DNA from: RYN-230 sp963829725
Lineage (GTDB): Bacteria > Actinomycetota > Actinomycetes > Streptosporangiales > Streptosporangiaceae
Length of the DNA stretch: 64,000 nucleotides
Reading direction: 5' to 3'
NCBI GenBank assembly: GCA_963829725.1
Contig: CAWHJW010000010.1
Location: forward strand, 248,001 to 312,000
This document shows positions 51,380 to 60,368 of this stretch, piece after piece. A program made the position numbers and the translations under genes. Positions within the stretch are counted from its first letter, which is position 1; every line of letters begins with the position of its first letter. Below the pieces are notes generated by a model that made no database searches, was not told where the DNA came from, and saw nothing but the letters and a program-made list of their open reading frames with translations.

Positions 51380-52650
51380 GCAGCGCTTCCCGGTAGTCGC
51401 GCATGGCAGGAAAGTCGCCGTGCTTGGCGGCCACCGCATCGCCGAGCGACCGGGCCGCCCGCAGCACGAGCCCGGAACGGTGCTGGCTGAGCAGCCGGCG
51501 CAGGGTCTCCTGGCTCAGCCGGATCGCCTCCTCCGGCTCGCCCGCGGCGAACCGGCACCGGGCCTGGCCCAGCGTCACCAGCGACCGGTCCAGGAACTCA
51601 TCCGGCGAGTACAGGCGCATCGCCTGCCCGAACGCATCGTCCGCGCCGCGGTGATCGCCCAGGGTGATCAGTGCGTCACCCTGATGGAAATGCAGCTGCC
51701 GCTCGGAATAGCCGAACGCCGTCCCGGCCTGCTGCTCGGCGGGCAGGGCCTCGAACGCCTCGTGCGCCCGGTCCAGGGCCAGGTTCACCCGGCGCCCGGA
51801 CGTGCCACGGCCGCCTCCCCGGCTCGGGGCCAGCCTGGCCACCGCGCGCGCCTCCACGATGGGCGCCATCACCCCGGCCGGGCACGCCTTCCGGCCGGCC
51901 AGGTCGGCACCGGCCCGCGCGGCGGCCGCGGCCTGCCGCGGGTCGCCGTAGTACAGCGGCACCAGCGCCTCGCGGACCGCGACCCAGGCGCGCAGCGGCC
52001 GGTCCCCCGTCTCGTCCGCGGCGCTCCGGGCGGTGCTGAAGAAAGACCGGGCCAGCCGCTGGTCCCCCCGGTTGATCATGATCATGCCGGCCAGCCCGGC
52101 CAGCCGCGCGGCCAGCGCGCAGAGCCGCTCGCCGAACTCCAGCGGCTGCCGGTGCTCGCACATCCGCCGCACATCACCGAGGTCGAGGAGCACATCGCAG
52201 AGCAGCCGCGTCGGCGGGACCGTCATGTACTGCCGACCGTACTCGGCGACCGCACCCTCCCAGTGGTCCAGCATGGTGACCGAGACCGTGGCGTCCAGCA
52301 GCGCGTCGTCCAGGCGGCGCCGGATCCGCTCCGCCGCGCCGAGGAACTGGCTCTCGACCGGGGCCGCCGGATCGGCGGTGAGCCGCAGCAGGGCACGCCG
52401 GACCGTGTCGTCGTCCGTCTCGGCCGGGGTGGCCGGGTTACCCGTCCCGGGCCAGCTGGCCGGGAGCGGCCCGCCGGGGCGGTTGCTGACGGCCCGGACC
52501 CGGGCGGCCCGGGCCTGCAGGAGCAGCGGCGGGGTCCCCGGCTCAGGATCCGGGGCCGGGCGCGCGGCCTGAACCACCGCGCGGGCCGGGCGAATGACCA
52601 TGGGCAGCGGTTCGCAGGCCGCGGCGCCGGGGTACGCCCCGCGGGCGGGG
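51369..52650 (-). CDS. C-terminal part of HTH/TPR-like regulator (separate frame)
   Basis: The frame from 52601 (ATG) down to 51369 encodes an all-helical, TPR-like region of 410 residues with repeated helix pairs such as RLLCDVLLDLGDVRRMCEHR, and RAWVAVREALVPLYYGDPRQ. Coding-like sequence continues upstream of that ATG (AYPGAAACEPLP) to a TGA near 52660. It therefore belongs to the N-terminal part at 52640-53311, separated by one missing base in a C/G run. Proteins of this layout in Streptosporangiales-type genomes are presumed transcription regulators. If the ATG at 52601 is used, the C-terminal part could be made alone. Confidence 0.7.
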
Positions 52651-53311
52651 CCGGCGGCTCTTCACCGCCGGGCGCGGGCGGCACCCACGGGGGCAGCAGC
52701 TCGCCGGGGCGGCCCGTGCCTGCCCAGCCAGGGATCCCGGGCGGCCCCGCCGGGGCGGCGGCCTGGCCGGGGCGGCCCGCCTGCTCGCCCGGGGCGGGCA
52801 CTAATGCCGGGCTCGGGCCGCGGTGCTGGTTGCCGCACAGGCAGCCGCCATGGTAGCCGAGGTCCTCCGGCTCCGCCCCGTACACGCAGCACAGATAGTG
52901 CAGGTACTCGGGCCCCGGCCGCTTCTGGGCGCTTTCATAGGCGGACAGCAGCGTCTCGCTGAACCGGGGCGGGGTGCGGCCCCCGGCCACGTACCTGGCC
53001 CGCACCTGGGCCACCACATCGGCCAGCGCGATCCCGAGGGCCAGCCGGTGGGCACGCACCAGGGTGGTGCCGAAGGCCGGCTCACACTCCGCGTGAATGA
53101 GCCGGGCGATCTCACCAGGAGCGCGGCCCGTGGCCAGGCACTCAGCCCGGATGCCGCGGGCGATGACGTTCTCCTGCCGCGCCGTACCGCCACCGGGGGC
53201 CGGCGCGGCCTGGCCGGCCAGCGCAGCCCGGCTGGCCGCACCGGCCTCGCCGAGCAGCACAGGCTGCCCTGGTCTGGAGTCTGCTACCGGCTGCGCGCAC
53301 TCGGCTCCCAT
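52640..53311 (-). CDS. N-terminal part of HTH-type regulator
   Basis: ATG at 53311 follows GAGGAGG. The first 45 residues are low-complexity. Then comes a helical DNA-binding-like domain (IARGIRAECLATGRAPGEIA, LVRAHRLALGIALADVVAQV) and ETLLSAYESAQKRPGPEYLH, YLCCVYGAEPEDLGYHGG, a pattern shared by actinobacterial XRE-like regulators with TPR tails. A Pro-rich linker leads to the frame change near 52625-52655. As read, the frame would run on to 52223 as meaningless Arg/Pro-rich sequence. It is divergent from the mechanosensitive channel gene. Confidence 0.65.
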
Positions 53312-53677
53312 ACCATGCCTCCTCGGGGCGGCTGCGGCCCGCGGCGGTGAGCCGTCGCGCGGCCGCACGGCCACTCTGGCTTGCCCACTGTGACCGCCAC
53401 CACACTCTGCGAGTCCATCTCCAGGGACTGAGCACGAATCGCCCGCCCTGTCCAGATCCGAATATGCAATTCTCTGTCTACATATTGCATCTTGCACGCT
53501 GTACGTGGCCACGTCATCACAATCCTGCTGACTGATATCAAACTGGCGCCTAATCGCCACCCCCAGTGACGGCCGTCGGCCCCGCCGTCGTGCGCGAGCG
53601 GGCCAAGCCACGCGGGCGGGCCGGCCACTATGGGGAGTCGCGCTGCCCGCCCAGCCGATCCGTGAAAGGACTTCCCG
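53312..53677. other. Divergent regulator / mscS intergenic region
   Basis: About 365 bases, with an AT-rich centre (53440-53550). A perfect inverted repeat, ATGCAAT at 53464-53470 and ATTGCAT at 53484-53490, lies about 150 bases upstream of the regulator start and 190 upstream of mscS. No gene is supported. Confidence 0.55.
53464..53490. promoter_or_regulatory. Candidate operator, inverted repeat
   Basis: ATGCAAT, 13 bases, ATTGCAT. Its position upstream of an HTH regulator gene suggests an autoregulatory site. No consensus is known to me. Confidence 0.4.
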
Positions 53678-54742
53678 GTGATCTCCCAAGCACTCCTCAC
53701 GGCGCTCGGCCTCGCCGCACCATCCCCGGACTCCCCGGACACCCTCACCTCCGCGTGCGATTCCAGGCAGCCCGGGATCGCCTGCAGGCTGGCCTGGGAC
53801 TTGCTGCATAACCGGAACGCCACCGAACTGGTCAATGTGTGGCTGGCCCGCCCGGTCACCCTGGTGCTGCAGATCCTGCTCGTGCTGCTGGTGGCGGTGG
53901 TCATCCGGACGCTCGCGCTCCGGCTGATCAAGAAGATCACGACGCACGCGGCCGAGGCGGGCAACAGCAAGACGGACACGGCGCACGTGCTGGTCGGCGA
54001 GCGGCGGCGGCAGCGGGCCACGGCGCTCGGCTCGGTGCTGGGCAACGCGGCGTCGGTGCTGATCTTCGGCATCGCGGCGATCACCATCGCCGGCGATCTC
54101 GGGCTGAACCTGGCTCCCGTGCTGGCCAGCGCGGGAGTGCTGGGCATCGCCATCGGCTTCGGCGCGCAGAGCCTGGTCCGTGACTTCCTGTCCGGGATCT
54201 TCATGCTGCTCGAGGACCAGTACGGCGTCGGCGACGTCATCGAGGTCGGCGACGGCACCAGCCCCGGCGCCACCGGAACGGTCGAGGCGATCACCCTGCG
54301 GGTGACCAGGCTCCGCGACATCAACGGGGTGGTCTGGCATGTGCGCAACGGCACTATCAACCGGATCGGGAACGAGTCGCAGGGCTGGGCCCGCGCCGTG
54401 ATCGACTTCCCGCTCGCCTACGACCAGGACCTGCCCGCCGTCCGGCAGACGATGAAGGAGACCGCCGAGCAGATGTGGGCCGAGCCACGCTGGCGGGACG
54501 TGATCATGGAGGAGCCGGAGGTCTGGGGGGTCGAGTCGGTGACCAGCGACGCCATCGTCATGCGCCTGGTGGCCCGGACGATGCCGCTGCGCCAGTGGGA
54601 GGTGGCCAGGGAACTGCGGGAGCGGCTGAAGAGCGCGCTGGATGCCGCCTCGGTGAGCGGTGAGCCGGTCGCCACGGCCATCAGTGCCGGGGCGGCCGCC
54701 AAGGCCGAGGCCCAGGCCCACGGGGCCGCCCCCGAGGAGTAG
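53678..54742 (+). CDS. Small-conductance mechanosensitive channel (MscS family)
   Basis: A 354-residue membrane protein that would release solutes on hypo-osmotic shock. A short outer N-terminus with two Cys is followed by membrane segments at about 60-85 and 120-145, and the pore helix region VLASAGVLGIAIGFGAQSLV, rich in Gly and Ala as in MscS TM3. The cytosolic beta domain starts LLEDQYGVGDVIEVGD. The C-terminus ends in an Ala/Glu-rich helix. The start is GTG 53678, with AAAGGA upstream. Confidence 0.93.
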   Translation: MISQALLTALGLAAPSPDSPDTLTSACDSRQPGIACRLAWDLLHNRNATELVNVWLARPVTLVLQILLVLLVAVVIRTLALRLIKKITTHAAEAGNSKTDTAHVLVGERRRQRATALGSVLGNAASVLIFGIAAITIAGDLGLNLAPVLASAGVLGIAIGFGAQSLVRDFLSGIFMLLEDQYGVGDVIEVGDGTSPGATGTVEAITLRVTRLRDINGVVWHVRNGTINRIGNESQGWARAVIDFPLAYDQDLPAVRQTMKETAEQMWAEPRWRDVIMEEPEVWGVESVTSDAIVMRLVARTMPLRQWEVARELRERLKSALDAASVSGEPVATAISAGAAAKAEAQAHGAAPEE

Positions 54743-54768
54743 GAGACGCCCACTACCCTGGAGTCGCC

Positions 54769-55194
54769 ATGGATGAGACTCCGGAGCTGAGCTTCTACGA
54801 GGCGGCCGGCGGCGAGGAGACCTTCCGCCGCCTGACCCACCTCTTCTATCAGGGCGTGGCCGCCGACCCCGCGCTGCGCGCCGTCTACCCCAGCAAGGAC
54901 CTCGGGCCGGCCGAGGAGCACCTGAGGATGTTCCTGATCCAGTACTGGGGCGGCCCGGCCACGTACAACGAACTGCGCGGGCACCCGCGGCTGCGGATGC
55001 GGCACCGGAATTTCACCATCGGCGAGGCGGAGCGTGACGCCTGGCTGCGGCACATGCGCACGGCACTCGACGAGATCGGGCTGGACCAGGCGCTCGATGC
55101 GCAGCTGTGGGAGTACCTGGTGATGGCCGCGCACAGCCTGGTCAACGTGCCGGCCACCCCCGGGCGGCCGGACCTGGGACTGCGCCCTGCCTGA
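54769..55194 (+). CDS. glbO: Group II truncated haemoglobin (GlbO-like)
   Basis: A 141-residue oxygen- or NO-binding haem protein of the 2-on-2 globin fold. SFYEAAGGEETFRRLTHLFY forms helices A-B, the proximal His is in RMRHRNFTIG (F8), and Trp in DAWLRHM is the G8 tryptophan that marks group II. MFLIQYWGGPATY lies before the F loop. It starts 27 bases after the MscS gene on the same strand and may share its transcript. Confidence 0.94.
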   Translation: MDETPELSFYEAAGGEETFRRLTHLFYQGVAADPALRAVYPSKDLGPAEEHLRMFLIQYWGGPATYNELRGHPRLRMRHRNFTIGEAERDAWLRHMRTALDEIGLDQALDAQLWEYLVMAAHSLVNVPATPGRPDLGLRPA

Positions 55195-55218
55195 GCCTCA
55201 GCCCCGCCTGAACCTGAG

Positions 55219-55246
55219 CCCCGCCTGAGCCAGGACCCAGGCGGGG
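55219..55246. terminator. Hairpin between glbO and ettA
   Basis: CCCCGCCTG (55219-55227) pairs with CAGGCGGGG (55238-55246) across a 10-base loop. It lies between two convergent genes. Partial direct repeats of CTGAGCCCCGCCTGA lie just upstream. There is no T tract. Confidence 0.6.
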
Positions 55247-55267
55247 CAGCCGCGCCGCAGGGGGCGT

Positions 55268-56932
55268 TCAGCCGCGGGTGAGCTTGCGGTAGGTGACCCG
55301 GTGCGGGCGGGCCGCGTCGGGGCCGAGCCGCTCGATCTTGTTCTTCTCGTAGGCCTCGAAGTTGCCCTCGAACCAGAACCAGGTCGAGCCGCCCTCCCAG
55401 GCCAGGATGTGGGTGGCGATCCGGTCCAGGAACCACCGGTCGTGGCTGGTGATGACCGCGCAGCCGGGGAAGTCCAGCAGCGCCCGCTCCAGGGACGCGA
55501 GCGTTTCCACGTCCAGGTCGTTGGCGGGCTCGTCGAGCAGCAGCAGGTTGCCCCCCTGGCGCAGGGTGAGCGCCAGGTTGACCCGGCCCCGCTCGCCGCC
55601 GGACATCAGCCCGGCCGGCTTCTGCTGGTCCGGGCCCTTGAAGCCGAACGCGGCCACGTAGGCACGGCTGGGGATCTCCACGTTGCCCACCCGGATGGTG
55701 GAGTCTCCCCCGGAGATCGCCTCCCAGACGGTCTTGTCCGGGTCGATGCCGGACCGGAGCTGGTCCACATAAGAGATCTTGACGGTGTCACCGACCCGGA
55801 TGGACCCGGAATCCGGCTTCTCGTCGCCCACGATCATCTTGAACAGGGTCGTCTTGCCGACCCCGTTCGGGCCGATGACACCGACCAGGCCGTTGCGCGG
55901 CAGCGAGAAGCTGAGGCCCTCGATGAGTTCCCGGTCCCCGAACCCCTTGGCCAGGTCCTGCGCCTCGACCACCAGGTTGCCCAGCCGCGGGCCGGGCGGG
56001 ATCTGGATTTCCTCGAAGTCCAGCTTGCGGACCTTGTCGGCCTCGGCGGCCATCTCCTCATAGCGCTCCAGCCGGGCCCGGCTCTTGGCCTGGCGGGCCC
56101 GTGGGCTGGACCGGACCCACTCCAGCTCGTCTTCCAGCCGCTTGCGCCGCTTCACGTCCTTGGCGCCCTCCACCTTGATCCGGGACGCCTTGGTCTCCAG
56201 GTAGGTGGAGTAGTTGCCCTCGTACGGGTAGGCGTGCCCGCGGTCCAGTTCCAGGATCCACTGCGCCACGTTGTCCAGGAAGTACCGGTCGTGGGTCACG
56301 GCCACCACCGTGCCCGGGTACTTCTCCAGGTGCTGCTCCAGCCACTGCACGCTCTCCGCGTCCAGGTGGTTGGTCGGCTCATCGAGCAGCAGCAGGTCCG
56401 GCTGGGCCAGCAGCAGCTTGCACAACGCGACCCGGCGGCGCTCACCGCCGGACAGCACGGTCACGTCCGCGTCCGGCGGCGGGCAGCGCAGCGCGTCCAT
56501 GGCTTGCTCAAGCTGGCTGTCCAGGTCCCAGGCGTCCCGGTGGTCCAGCTGCTCCTGCAGCTTGCCCATCTCGTCCAGCAACTCATCGGAGTAGTCGGTG
56601 GCCATCTGCTCCGCGATGGCGTTGTACCGGTCCAGCAGGGCCTTGGTCTCCGCGACCCCGTCCTCCACGTTGCCCAGCACCGTCTTGTCCGGGTCCAGGC
56701 CCGGCTCCTGGCTCAGCATGCCCACCGTGAAGCCGGGGAACAGCCTCGCGTCCCCGTTGGACGGCTGCTCCAGGCCGGCCATCATCCGCAGCAGCGTCGA
56801 CTTGCCCGCGCCGTTCGGCCCGACCACGCCGATCTTGGCCCCAGGGAAGAAAGCCAGCGTCACATCGTCAAGGAGCACCTTGTCGCCCTTCACCAGCCGG
56901 GCGGCATGCATCTGATAGATAAATTCAGGCAT
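55268..56932 (-). CDS. ettA: Energy-dependent translational throttle protein EttA
   Basis: ABC-F ATPase that binds the ribosomal E site and gates the first elongation step according to the ATP/ADP ratio. Two ATPase domains: Walker A GPNGAGKST (first) and GPNGVGKTT (second), signatures LSGGERRRV and MSGGERGRV, Walker B LLLDEPTNHLD and LLLDEPANDLD. The linker and the arm motif typical of EttA lie between them. The protein is 554 residues, normal for the family. It has no membrane part, and its own promoter probably lies in the gap to the GGDEF gene stop. Confidence 0.97.
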   Translation of the reverse strand: MPEFIYQMHAARLVKGDKVLLDDVTLAFFPGAKIGVVGPNGAGKSTLLRMMAGLEQPSNGDARLFPGFTVGMLSQEPGLDPDKTVLGNVEDGVAETKALLDRYNAIAEQMATDYSDELLDEMGKLQEQLDHRDAWDLDSQLEQAMDALRCPPPDADVTVLSGGERRRVALCKLLLAQPDLLLLDEPTNHLDAESVQWLEQHLEKYPGTVVAVTHDRYFLDNVAQWILELDRGHAYPYEGNYSTYLETKASRIKVEGAKDVKRRKRLEDELEWVRSSPRARQAKSRARLERYEEMAAEADKVRKLDFEEIQIPPGPRLGNLVVEAQDLAKGFGDRELIEGLSFSLPRNGLVGVIGPNGVGKTTLFKMIVGDEKPDSGSIRVGDTVKISYVDQLRSGIDPDKTVWEAISGGDSTIRVGNVEIPSRAYVAAFGFKGPDQQKPAGLMSGGERGRVNLALTLRQGGNLLLLDEPANDLDVETLASLERALLDFPGCAVITSHDRWFLDRIATHILAWEGGSTWFWFEGNFEAYEKNKIERLGPDAARPHRVTYRKLTRG

Positions 56933-56963
56933 GGTTCAAGATTAGGGCCAACGGTGCTGCGGG

Positions 56964-58235
56964 TCAGACGGGCAGCGCCGGCGGCAGCGTGCACACCCGG
57001 TCCCGGCCCGCTTCCTTGGCCCGGTAGAGCGCCGCGTCGGCCGCGGCGAGCAGCTCGAACAAATCGTTGCCATCCCGGCCGAGGGCGGCCACCCCGATGG
57101 ACACGGTGATGGTGACGTCCTTCCCGGAGGCCGGCACGGAGCTCGCCCGGACCCGTTCCCGGAGCCGCTCAGCGATCCAGCATGCTTCCCGCTCCCCGGC
57201 CCCCGGCAGGACGGCGACGAACTCCTCCCCGCCGAACCGGCCCAGCACATCGCAGCCGCGCACATGCTGGACCAGCGTGGCCGCCACCGCCGCGAGCAGC
57301 TCATCACCGGCCAGGTGCCCGTAGGTGTCATTGACCCGCTTGAAATGGTCAATATCGGCCAGCAGGATCGAGGCCGGGGCGCCGCCGCGCCGTGCCCGGC
57401 GCAGCCAGGCATCCGCCTCCCGCTGCCAGGCGACCGCGTTGAGCAGCCCAGTCTTGGCGTCGGTATGCGCCTCCGCGCGCAGCTGCTGATGCAGCAGGCT
57501 GCGCTGGAGCAGGATCAGCGGTGGCAGCGCGACGAGCAGCAGCGCGCCGTTCAGCGCGCAGGCGATAGTGACCAGTACCCCGGCGCACAGCCCGGCCAGG
57601 TCGACCAGGATCCGCTCGGCGTTCCAGGCCGCCGGGCGGCGCGGCACGCTGGAGTCGGCGGCCCGCCCGGCCAGGGCCACCAGGACCGCGTTCACCAGCA
57701 TGAAGAGCGTGCCGCAGGCCGCCGCCTCGGCCACCGTCACCGGCCGCAGCAGCCATTGCCGGTGCCCGTCCAGCTCGTGGAAGCCGAAGGAGCTGGCCCC
57801 GCCGGCCAGCCCCAGCGCGGCTGCGCTGAACATCCGCCAGTAGAGCGGTCCCTGCCTGGCCCGCCAGTGCCCCAACAGCCCGATGATGGCCGGGGCCAGC
57901 AGCGCGCAGGCGGGCGGCAGCAGCAGCGCGACCGGCAGCCACCAGGCGGTCAGCAGGTCCCGGGTCCCGGTGGGCGGCACCCCCCAGCGCCGGGTGGCCT
58001 CGACACAGGCGGCACCGCAGCACAGGAAGGCCAGGAACAGGCCCACCTGGCCGGGCCGCAGATGGGTGCGGCCCAGCTGCCATCCGGTCAGCGCGGCCGT
58101 TGCCGCCACCACGGTGAGCAGGTACACCGCCAGCCGGGGCCGCTTGGGCAGCCGTGGCCCGGACCACGGGGCCTCGGCGTGGTCATCTGGCCCGCCGCGG
58201 CGCTCCGCGTACATCGTGCGCTGGACTACCGACAT
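56964..58235 (-). CDS. Membrane diguanylate cyclase (GGDEF)
   Basis: A 423-residue protein that would synthesise c-di-GMP. Seven or eight membrane segments (about 38-250) form an N-terminal sensor module, followed by a coiled linker and a GGDEF domain. The active-site loop is GGEEF in LGRFGGEEFVAVLPG, and the inhibitory site RxxD is present as RGCD exactly five residues earlier, so feedback inhibition is expected. ATG at 58235 follows AGGTGG. The sensed signal is unknown. Confidence 0.94.
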   Translation of the reverse strand: MSVVQRTMYAERRGGPDDHAEAPWSGPRLPKRPRLAVYLLTVVAATAALTGWQLGRTHLRPGQVGLFLAFLCCGAACVEATRRWGVPPTGTRDLLTAWWLPVALLLPPACALLAPAIIGLLGHWRARQGPLYWRMFSAAALGLAGGASSFGFHELDGHRQWLLRPVTVAEAAACGTLFMLVNAVLVALAGRAADSSVPRRPAAWNAERILVDLAGLCAGVLVTIACALNGALLLVALPPLILLQRSLLHQQLRAEAHTDAKTGLLNAVAWQREADAWLRRARRGGAPASILLADIDHFKRVNDTYGHLAGDELLAAVAATLVQHVRGCDVLGRFGGEEFVAVLPGAGEREACWIAERLRERVRASSVPASGKDVTITVSIGVAALGRDGNDLFELLAAADAALYRAKEAGRDRVCTLPPALPV

Positions 58236-58410
58236 GCCACCTGTCCATGACCGCCGCAGGCGGGCCTCTCCGGCACCCACACCCGGTCACTTTCCGTGTT
58301 CGAGAAGCGGCCGACTTATAACGCTGGGTAACAGCCTAGGGGCAGGAGGCCCGCCCGGCGGGGAATTCCGCTGATCCCGCCCGGCGTGGCGGCCCGCGGC
58401 GGCAGCGGTT

Positions 58411-58438
58411 CGTCTCAGCGGGGTAGCCCGCTGAGACG
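58411..58438. terminator. Terminator hairpin downstream of ssb
   Basis: CGTCTCAGCGGG (58411-58422) and CCCGCTGAGACG (58427-58438) form a perfect 12-pair stem with a four-base loop. It lies 45 bases past the ssb stop on the minus strand. Confidence 0.75.
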
Positions 58439-58457
58439 ACCGCGGGCGGGCCGGCCA

Positions 58458-58499
58458 GAACGGCGCGGTCAGAAGGGCGCGGTCAGAAGGGCGCGGTCA
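58458..58499 (-). repeat. Triplicated 14-bp unit over the ssb 3' end
   Basis: The unit GAAGGGCGCGGTCA occurs at 58472-58485 and 58486-58499, with a one-base variant at 58458-58471. On the minus strand each copy encodes the tail LTAPF plus stop, so the ssb end is flanked by two further out-of-frame copies of its own C-terminal codons. Confidence 0.92.
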
Positions 58500-59085
58500 G
58501 GCCGGCCGGCACGACCATGCCATCGTCTTCCTCGCTGGCCGGGCCGGCCGGGTCTTCCCCGGCCTGTCCCGGGGCCTCCGTGAGGCCTGCCTCGCCGTTG
58601 CTCTCCCCAGCCGGCCCGCCGGGGACGCCGGGGGTCCCGGGGAGGGGCGGGGGGCCGGGCAGCGGGGGCAGGCCATCCAGATCCCCGGCCGCCTGGCGGC
58701 CGAAGGCGGTCTCGCCCGGCGACCGCCGGGACCGCTGGAAGTTGGCCACCCCGCGGGCCAGGTCGTAGCCGATCGAGCTGGCCTCGATCTCGACGGCGAG
58801 CCGGGACACTCCGTCCTTGTCGTACGGGCGCACCTGCAGGCGGCCCTTGACCAGCACCGGCTCTCCCTTACGGAGGCAGGTGGCGACGTTGTCGGCGAGC
58901 CCCCGCCAGCAGATCACCGTGACGAACGACGAAGCCATGTCCGCCCACTCGCCGCTCTCCCGGTCCACCCGGCGCGGCGTGTACCCGACGCGCAGTGACG
59001 CCATCGAGACGCCGTTGCTCGTGACGCGGAACTTCGGCTCGCGGGCGACATACCCGGTGAGGAATACCTGTGCCTCATTGATCAT
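58483..59085 (-). CDS. ssb: Single-stranded DNA-binding protein (SSB paralogue)
   Basis: A 200-residue protein with an OB fold in the first 110 residues (MINEAQVFLTGYVAREPKFR, SSFVTVICWRGLADNVATCL, GRLQVRPYDKDGVSRLAVEI). A Gly/Pro-rich linker with PPLPGPPPLPG follows. The tail ends LTAPF rather than the acidic DDDIPF of housekeeping SSB, although EEDDG occurs 13 residues earlier. This, and the absence of rpsF or rpsR neighbours, suggests a secondary SSB. ATG at 59085 follows GGAGG. Confidence 0.9.
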   Translation of the reverse strand: MINEAQVFLTGYVAREPKFRVTSNGVSMASLRVGYTPRRVDRESGEWADMASSFVTVICWRGLADNVATCLRKGEPVLVKGRLQVRPYDKDGVSRLAVEIEASSIGYDLARGVANFQRSRRSPGETAFGRQAAGDLDGLPPLPGPPPLPGTPGVPGGPAGESNGEAGLTEAPGQAGEDPAGPASEEDDGMVVPAGLTAPF

Positions 59086-59300
59086 GCCAAGCCTCCTGGC
59101 ATCTCCTGGCGCTCCGCGGCGGCAGCGCCACCGGCGGCCCGGTGCCGCCCGTGGCTCCACCATCCCGGCCGGGCCGGGCCCCCGCGATGCCGAACCGGGT
59201 TCTGGGGATGGCCGGGCACGAACCAGCCGCCCTGTGGACAGGCACGGTTAACCGGCGGTACCTGGTGCGAGAATCCCCGCGGGGCGGTCTTGCCCGCCGC

Positions 59301-60239
59301 TCAGGCCGCGACGAGCTCGGATGGCTCGGCGATCACGTCCACGAGGGCCCCGTTTCGCATCACGGTAATCGCCATGGGCCGGCCGATCGCGTCGGCGAAC
59401 ATCAGCCGCTGCAGATCCTGGGCCACCGACACCGGGCTGCCGCCCGCGCTGACCAGCAGGTCCCCGGCGCGCAGCCCAGCCCGGTCCGCGGGGCCGCCCG
59501 GCACCACCTCGGCCACCCGCAGCCCGGTGGGCCGGCCCACCCGCGCGGCCAGCGCGGCCGGGAGCGGTGCGGGCGCGCTGACCAGCCCGAGGTAGGCCCG
59601 CCGGACCCGGCCGTCGCGGATGAGCGCGGCGATGATGCGCCGCGTCGTCGCGTTGACCGGGACGGCCAGTCCCACGCCGACGCCGGCCACGGCCGTGTTG
59701 ATGCCGATCACCCGGGCGTGGCTGTCCGCGAGCGCGCCGCCGGAGTTCCCCGGGTTCAGCGCGGCGTCCGTCTGGATCACGTCCTCGATCAGCCGGGCCG
59801 CCGAGGCGCTCCGGGTGGGCAGCGACCTGCCGAGGGCGCTGACCACCCCCGCGGTGACCGTCCCGGCCAGCCCCAGCGGGTTACCGACCGCCACGACCAG
59901 CTGCCCGACCACCAGCTGATCGGCCTCGCCAAGCTCGGCGGGCAGCGGGGTGGGCCCGGCCGCCCGGAGCACCGCGAGGTCGGACAGCGGGTCGGCGCCG
60001 ATCACCCGGAACGGCGCCGTGGTGCCGTCCGCGAAGGACGCCGTGCCCGCCGCCGCCGTGCCGACCACGTGCGCATTGGTGAGCAGGAAGCCGTCGCCAG
60101 TGAACACCACCGCCGACCCGAGGCTCTCCCCGCCCCGGCCGGCCCGCGGCACCCGCAGGCTGGCTACCTTGCCCGTGAGCTCGGCCGCTACCCCGGCCAC
60201 GATCTGGGAGTAGCTGTCAAGCGGTCGCTGGTCTGTCAT
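59301..60239 (-). CDS. S1C trypsin-like protease with PDZ domain, no signal peptide
   Basis: A 312-residue HtrA/DegP-like protein. The triad is His in LLTNAHVVG, Asp in DPLSDLAVL, and Ser in ALNPGNSGGAL. A PDZ domain occupies about 220-305 (GLRVAEVVPGGPADRAGLRA, GDLLVSAGG). Unlike typical HtrA proteins it has neither signal peptide nor membrane anchor, so it should act in the cytosol. Two GTPase genes follow upstream on the same strand after a 130-base gap. Confidence 0.9.
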   Translation of the reverse strand: MTDQRPLDSYSQIVAGVAAELTGKVASLRVPRAGRGGESLGSAVVFTGDGFLLTNAHVVGTAAAGTASFADGTTAPFRVIGADPLSDLAVLRAAGPTPLPAELGEADQLVVGQLVVAVGNPLGLAGTVTAGVVSALGRSLPTRSASAARLIEDVIQTDAALNPGNSGGALADSHARVIGINTAVAGVGVGLAVPVNATTRRIIAALIRDGRVRRAYLGLVSAPAPLPAALAARVGRPTGLRVAEVVPGGPADRAGLRAGDLLVSAGGSPVSVAQDLQRLMFADAIGRPMAITVMRNGALVDVIAEPSELVAA

Positions 60240-60368
60240 CGCGGCCTCCGCTCTCAGCCGTTGCCTGAATTACATGATTACAACGGAATGCCAGCGTAAC
60301 GCCGGGCCGACCGGCCCGCTTCCCCGGAGGATTACGCCAGGAGCGGACGCCGGGAGGCGGGGTGCGCG

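Noticed and set aside
50646..52856. 736-codon frame overlapping the peptidase and regulator
   Set aside because: It runs through two well-supported genes in other frames and has no recognisable domain.
53312..54721. Upstream extension of the HTH regulator frame through the MscS gene
   Set aside because: The open frame is an antisense shadow of mscS; a strong ribosome site and ATG at 53311 mark the real start.
55301..57109. 602-codon open frame opposite ettA
   Set aside because: Antisense shadow of EttA, whose two ATPase domains are complete.
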